Of a stretch of DNA of 64,000 bases, positions 59,691 through 64,000 are shown one piece after another (positions within the stretch are counted from its first letter, which is position 1; each line of letters opens with the position of its first letter). The DNA is taken from positions 6,087,601-6,151,600 of the forward strand of contig CM073322.1 of assembly GCA_037043015.1 (NCBI GenBank). Direction: 5' to 3'. The notes beneath the pieces were generated by a model. The model was given only the letters and a program-made list of their open reading frames with translations, did no database searches and was not told the origin of the DNA. Source of the stretch: Bryum argenteum. Lineage: Eukaryota; Streptophyta; Bryopsida; Bryales; Bryaceae. The position numbers were made by a program, and so were the translations under genes.

Positions 59691-60710
59691 TTCAAGTTTT
59701 AAAATATTCATTCATTTTCAAATTTACTTCTTAAATTGAATGGTAGATCCCTAGTAATCTATTTCAAAAAATTCACTTCTCATGCACTAAACTAAAGATG
59801 ATGATGTTCAATGTTTTCATGCTTAATAATTAGAGCTAACTATGATCATGTACATCTAATGAACAAATAAGCACAAAAGTCGTTTCTAATATGACTTTTT
59901 AATCAGCAAATAACTATTTATACTACCTCAAGAGGCACAATGTTGTCTACATGGTTAATAGATATACCAATTAAAAACAGAATGGTATAGCCATTATGTG
60001 TCACTTAGAAAATTATCATGAACAACACAGATTACCATCTCTGGTGTAGTGGAAAGTAGGGTATTTTCAACAAACTCTATCATTAATATTCTTTTTAAGA
60101 TCTCATTCCACTGAGCTTATTGAAATCCCAAGTGCAATAAGTCATTCAACTTGATCAAAATTATACACTTTTCTAAAACTTTAGTGATAGGAGGAATATG
60201 GCATCTTAAGTGATAAGATGACCTTGGGAAGTGAACTTGGTGTTGTAATGATGAACAAATCTTGAAATATGTGAACAAGAATGCTTACAAGGGCACACCA
60301 TTTGCCACAAAGCTTAACATATGAAGTTTCTTCTCAAATCTACAAGATTGCAATATTCACTAGCTTAGCTTCTGCAGTGAAAAGAACTTTCCGGGTTAAA
60401 CATCTTATCATTCCTATACAAAATCGTGTACCACAGAGTGGTGCTCCTGTTCATGAAACAAGTGTCGAATCTTTTACATTCTACACACTATTTCACCTCC
60501 TCTGCAAAAGAGGAACTCAAAAACGGAGACTCGACAACCCAAGCAATCGCACTGGCCTTCCCTTTCCCCCTTTCATTCATACTAGTCATTCTAACTCTTC
60601 TATGCCCGATCGCAGATCACATACATTACAACCTGTGAAGAATCACTAAGAGAGAAGAGAGACAGCGATGCTTTATGCAAGTTTGTACAGGAGTTGTAGT
60701 TGGGGCTTAG
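59691..60710. other. Intergenic and 3' flank of the ethylene receptor
   Basis: AT-rich, without a recognised gene. The part next to 60710 is probably the receptor's 3' UTR. Frames at 60281-60649 lack domains. Confidence 0.4.
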
Positions 60711-63700
60711 CTAGAAGTTGGAGGATTGCCTGTTTGATTGTTGACCATCAGAGGAGCGAGAGTAACCGCCGCCGGTACCATTGACCATGCTATGGGACCT
60801 GGAGCCGCTCTTGGGGTTCTGCAGGAGCTTGCAGAGCACGGAGCTCATTTCGTGCAAGGAGATGGGTTTGAGCACCACGTCGTCCATGCCGATCTGTATA
60901 CACCGCTCCTTGGTGCTCTTGTCGGTGTTGGCCGTCAACGCCACTACCAGCGGCTCCCCGGGCCGGAACTTCTGCTTGATGATCTTAGCCACCTCGTAGC
61001 CGTCCATCTCCGGCATGCACAGGTCCAGCAGGAGCACCCGGAAGTTACTACCCGGCTGCGACAACGCATTCAGGCACTGTTGCCCCGACTCTACCACTGT
61101 GGTGTCACACCCTAGCCTATCTAATAACCTCCGGGTCACGATCCGGTTCACACTGTTGTCGTCTGTCACCAACACCTTCAGTCCCTTCAGATCCTCCTTG
61201 TTGAGCAGATCCTCCCGTGACGGTCTGTCCCTCTCCTTCGCTGATAACGACTGCTCTTGCAACCTTATTATGAAGGTCACCACTGAGCCCCTGTTTAACC
61301 CCTCGCTCTCGATCCAGATGTGCCCATTCATAAGCTGCACGCAAGCAAAAGTTAGTAGCGTGTTCTTGTGGGTGATGAGACGGAGGTGTGAAGTGGGGTG
61401 TGCTTTTACCTGAACGAACTTCTTGCAGATGGCGAGACCGAGGCCAGTGCCGCCATACTGACGAGTGGTGGTGCCATCAGCTTGGACGAATTTGTTGAAG
61501 AGACGGGGGATATCATTCTCTCGCACGCCGAGTCCAGTGTCTTTCACAACGAACCGGATGTACTTGAAGCCATCAGACGGAATGGGGCGCCAGCTGGGGT
61601 TACGTGGGTCTCTTCGAACGCCGGCATCGTACTTCTCCAGGCTCACGGAGACCGACACAAAGCCCTGTCTGGTGAACTTCACGGCGTTTCCGATGATATT
61701 TAACGCCACTTGAAGGAGCCGCTTCTCGTCGCCGATGACGTTCACCGGCACGTCAATGTTGACGTCGAAGTAAAACTCCAGGCCTTTGCCTTTCGCCATG
61801 GGCTTGGCCAGATTCTCAGCCTCTCTCAACACCGTCGGGAGCTCGAAAGGACGCATGTCCAGGGTCAGGCTTCCGTCCTCCAGACGTGAAAAGTCTAACA
61901 CGTCGTTGATTAGTGTCGATAGCAGGCTGCTGCTTTTCACCACTGTGTCGATCATGCTCCTCTGCTCCTGGGAGAGTAGCTTGCCCTCTTGAAGGAGTGA
62001 TGAGAGGGCGATGATGGCGTGCATTGGCGTTCGCATCTCGTGGTTCATCACCGCTAGGAAGTCATTACGAGCTCGTATCGCTGTCTCTGCTTCCTGCCTC
62101 GCCTGTTGTAGAGACTTGTTCTGCTCCACCAGCGCTTGCCTTGTCCGTTGCGAGTCCTCCAACACTGCTGCATGGGATAACGCCACCGCAACCTACACCC
62201 ATACCAGAACCAATCGTTGCCAAAGCCCAATAAGCTATCTCCTCAAGATATAATCAAATCGAAAGTATCCACGCTTGTAACTACTACAAAGGCTTAAGTC
62301 GTATACGAATTTGCTAGTCTGACCTATACGTGTACCAAAATTGAACTCCAGGCTTTCAAATTCAGATGATATACATCCGATCTTCATACGATTTAACCCT
62401 TTTTTAACTGCTGCTACAGCCATTCGGTTGATAGAAATGCACATGCAGCAGGTCAATATGACACGGATTATGTAAATAAACACAGCCAAGGATGGAAAGG
62501 TACCTGATCTGCCACAACTTCCACCATTTCGATTTCATGTGCAGTCCACATGCGATTGGTTTCACCAGGTAACACCAACACCAAGATTGCATAAGAAGCA
62601 CTGACGACTTCAGGCGTGCCTCCTTTAAAATTTGAGACGTAAAGCAAAGGCAGGCGAACTGCTGCCATAGCACCGGCCAGAACACGATGATTGCTAGCCT
62701 TTCCGAGAGCGCAAACCGGGGGAATGATAATCGCTTCACTCGTTTGAATGATCGTCTGCACTATCTTATCAGATGCAGGAACTGTAACTGGGATCTGCGC
62801 AGCAAGTTAGTCAAGCTCACGCTTAGCAAATGCAACAAGGGCTGAGTATACAAATATACAAATGACTGGAGTGTGAGGATTTCTTACCTGGACATAGCGT
62901 CTGTCAAGCTCGTGGGTGAGCCTGACCGCGTCACCCTCGGCATTCGGCTCCCAAATAGTGCAATTAGCGAGCTCCATAGTCTTGGCCAGCTCCACTAACG
63001 TCGTATTTAGAATGGTGTGGCGATCAAGACTGCTCCGAATCTCATTCGTCAGCATACGGACATGCCGCCCAGCCTCTTCCTGATCCTTAATAATTCCCAT
63101 TTCTCTATCCAGCTCCGCTGCTTTGTGCTTGAGAAATAGCTCTCGCACCTGAAATGCCATCACCGTTAGCACATTCTTGTGTAGCTTGCACCTTAGTTCA
63201 CGTTCATATCTTTTGCCAGACGAGAACAAATGCCAGAGTAGAATGCTAGTAACTTTACAAGCCTTTTCGTCGCTCATTATTCAGCGATTTAGAAGCTCCC
63301 ATACGAACCGTGAACCCACAAAAGTATGAGATGACTCACTTTGACATGGAGCAAAGTGGGGATCACATGGACCAAAGTGATGGCAGTGGCGCACGAAACT
63401 AATGCAGTCGCAATCTTGAGAATAGTTTGAATAAGCATGATAAGAAATGAATGCGGGCCGTAGGTCCAAATAGCGATGAAGTGCGTAAGCCCGCACAGCA
63501 CGATGAAAGCGCCGAACTGGATAATGATCCATCGAAATGGGAAAACGTGCGAGAAGCTGACAAAATACACGAGCTCCAGAGGAATGGAGAAGTAGGCCAG
63601 AGCAATTAAAAAGTCACTGGCCAATTGACACCGCGTCACCAGCTCCAGCAGACCCCAATCTTCTTCGCAATTGCACCCTGGAAGCCCTGCAGCAATAAAA

Positions 63701-63881
63701 TTGCGCACTTTCCACTCTCAATAAAACTGCTGATTCATTCCCCTCTGATGATTGCTGCATTTTCAAAAGCACCAAAACGGTACTGACCTGGAGCACTGGT
63801 CCTCATACCCGCCATGACAGCTCTGATGATCAATAAAAGGCACGTCAGCGAAAGTGCCCATTTCCAAATATGTATCGCCAT
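60711..63881 (-). CDS. Ethylene receptor, ETR1-type hybrid histidine kinase, six exons
   Basis: ER-membrane ethylene receptor of the two-component family; without ethylene it activates CTR1. ATG at 63881; exon 1 encodes a hydrophobic leader ([18 protein letters not shown]). Exon 2 (about 63690-63345) has the ethylene-binding domain: CNCEEDW (disulphide Cys pair), [19 protein letters not shown] with the Asp equivalent to D25, and [13 protein letters not shown] with the copper-binding Cys and His. Exon 3 starts the GAF region ([18 protein letters not shown]). Exon 5 holds the kinase: H box [12 protein letters not shown] box [20 protein letters not shown]1 DTGLG, F box, G2 GGTGLGLAI. Exon 6 holds a receiver domain with acceptor Asp in [12 protein letters not shown] and Lys in VLKPIS. 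All intron borders read GT/AG; the last intron (61411-61337) is open in frame. All canonical kinase residues are present, so it should be an active His kinase. Confidence 0.94.
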
Positions 63882-64000
63882 GGCTGATGCTCCCCCACAA
63901 CTTCGAGCACTACGAGTTCAGTGCAAAAATAGGGCTATTGCGTTTGTCCATGCAAAATCTGCACAAATTCCCACTGCACATTCTGATCCTCCGCTCCCTC
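63882..64000. promoter_or_regulatory. 5' flank of the ethylene receptor
   Basis: Leader or promoter sequence upstream of the receptor start codon, cut by the window edge. Too short to assign elements. Confidence 0.4.

Overview
This is a nuclear segment of a land plant. Every recognisable host gene has a plant-specific or plant-typical architecture: a kinesin-12 of the phragmoplast type, a photolyase-like/alpha-beta hydrolase fusion, a CYP71-clan P450, a DA1-type LIM peptidase and an ETR1-type ethylene receptor. Introns are AT-rich and mostly about 80-600 bp. The ethylene receptor combines an N-terminal hydrophobic segment with a complete subfamily-1-like kinase. Together with the kind of mobile elements present, this suggests a non-seed plant (bryophyte or lycophyte grade), but the species cannot be fixed from this window.

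Layout: 0.9-7.4 kb holds a kinesin-12 gene on the minus strand. From 8.6 to 36.3 kb there is no host gene. This block is a dense repeat island: a tRNA-derived SINE, several short inverted-repeat transposons (many flanked by TTAA), a 24-bp minisatellite, a 10-bp satellite, then an AT-rich block. The AT-rich block carries a decayed DNA transposon whose transposase pieces resemble the Plavaka family. An intron of that transposase was hit by a Ty3/gypsy element on the minus strand (LTRs 18830-19113 and 32244-32452, target duplication GTACC). That element was in turn hit by a second, chromodomain-bearing Ty3/gypsy element on the plus strand (LTRs 20445-21737 and 27216-28512, target duplication CTAGT). 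The result is a three-layer nest readable base by base.

From 38 to 64 kb the window is gene-bearing again: an SDR oxidoreductase (+), the photolyase-like/hydrolase fusion (+), a three-exon P450 (-), an F-box gene with a reading-frame break (+), a DA1-like ubiquitin-linked peptidase (-) and an ethylene receptor histidine kinase (-). More TTAA-flanked elements lie between the P450 and the DA1-like gene. The host genes are independent eukaryotic transcription units; nothing suggests an operon. Two relate loosely by biology (ethylene perception and DA1-controlled organ growth), but adjacency alone is no evidence of co-function.

The best candidates for something under-described are the Plavaka-like transposon in a plant, the family of TTAA-flanked elements with C-rich ends (piggyBac-like), and the Cys-rich C-terminal tail on the kinesin. 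Many frame breaks in the younger retrotransposon fall in homopolymer runs, and its LTRs appear to differ only in run length, so part of the apparent decay may be sequencing error.
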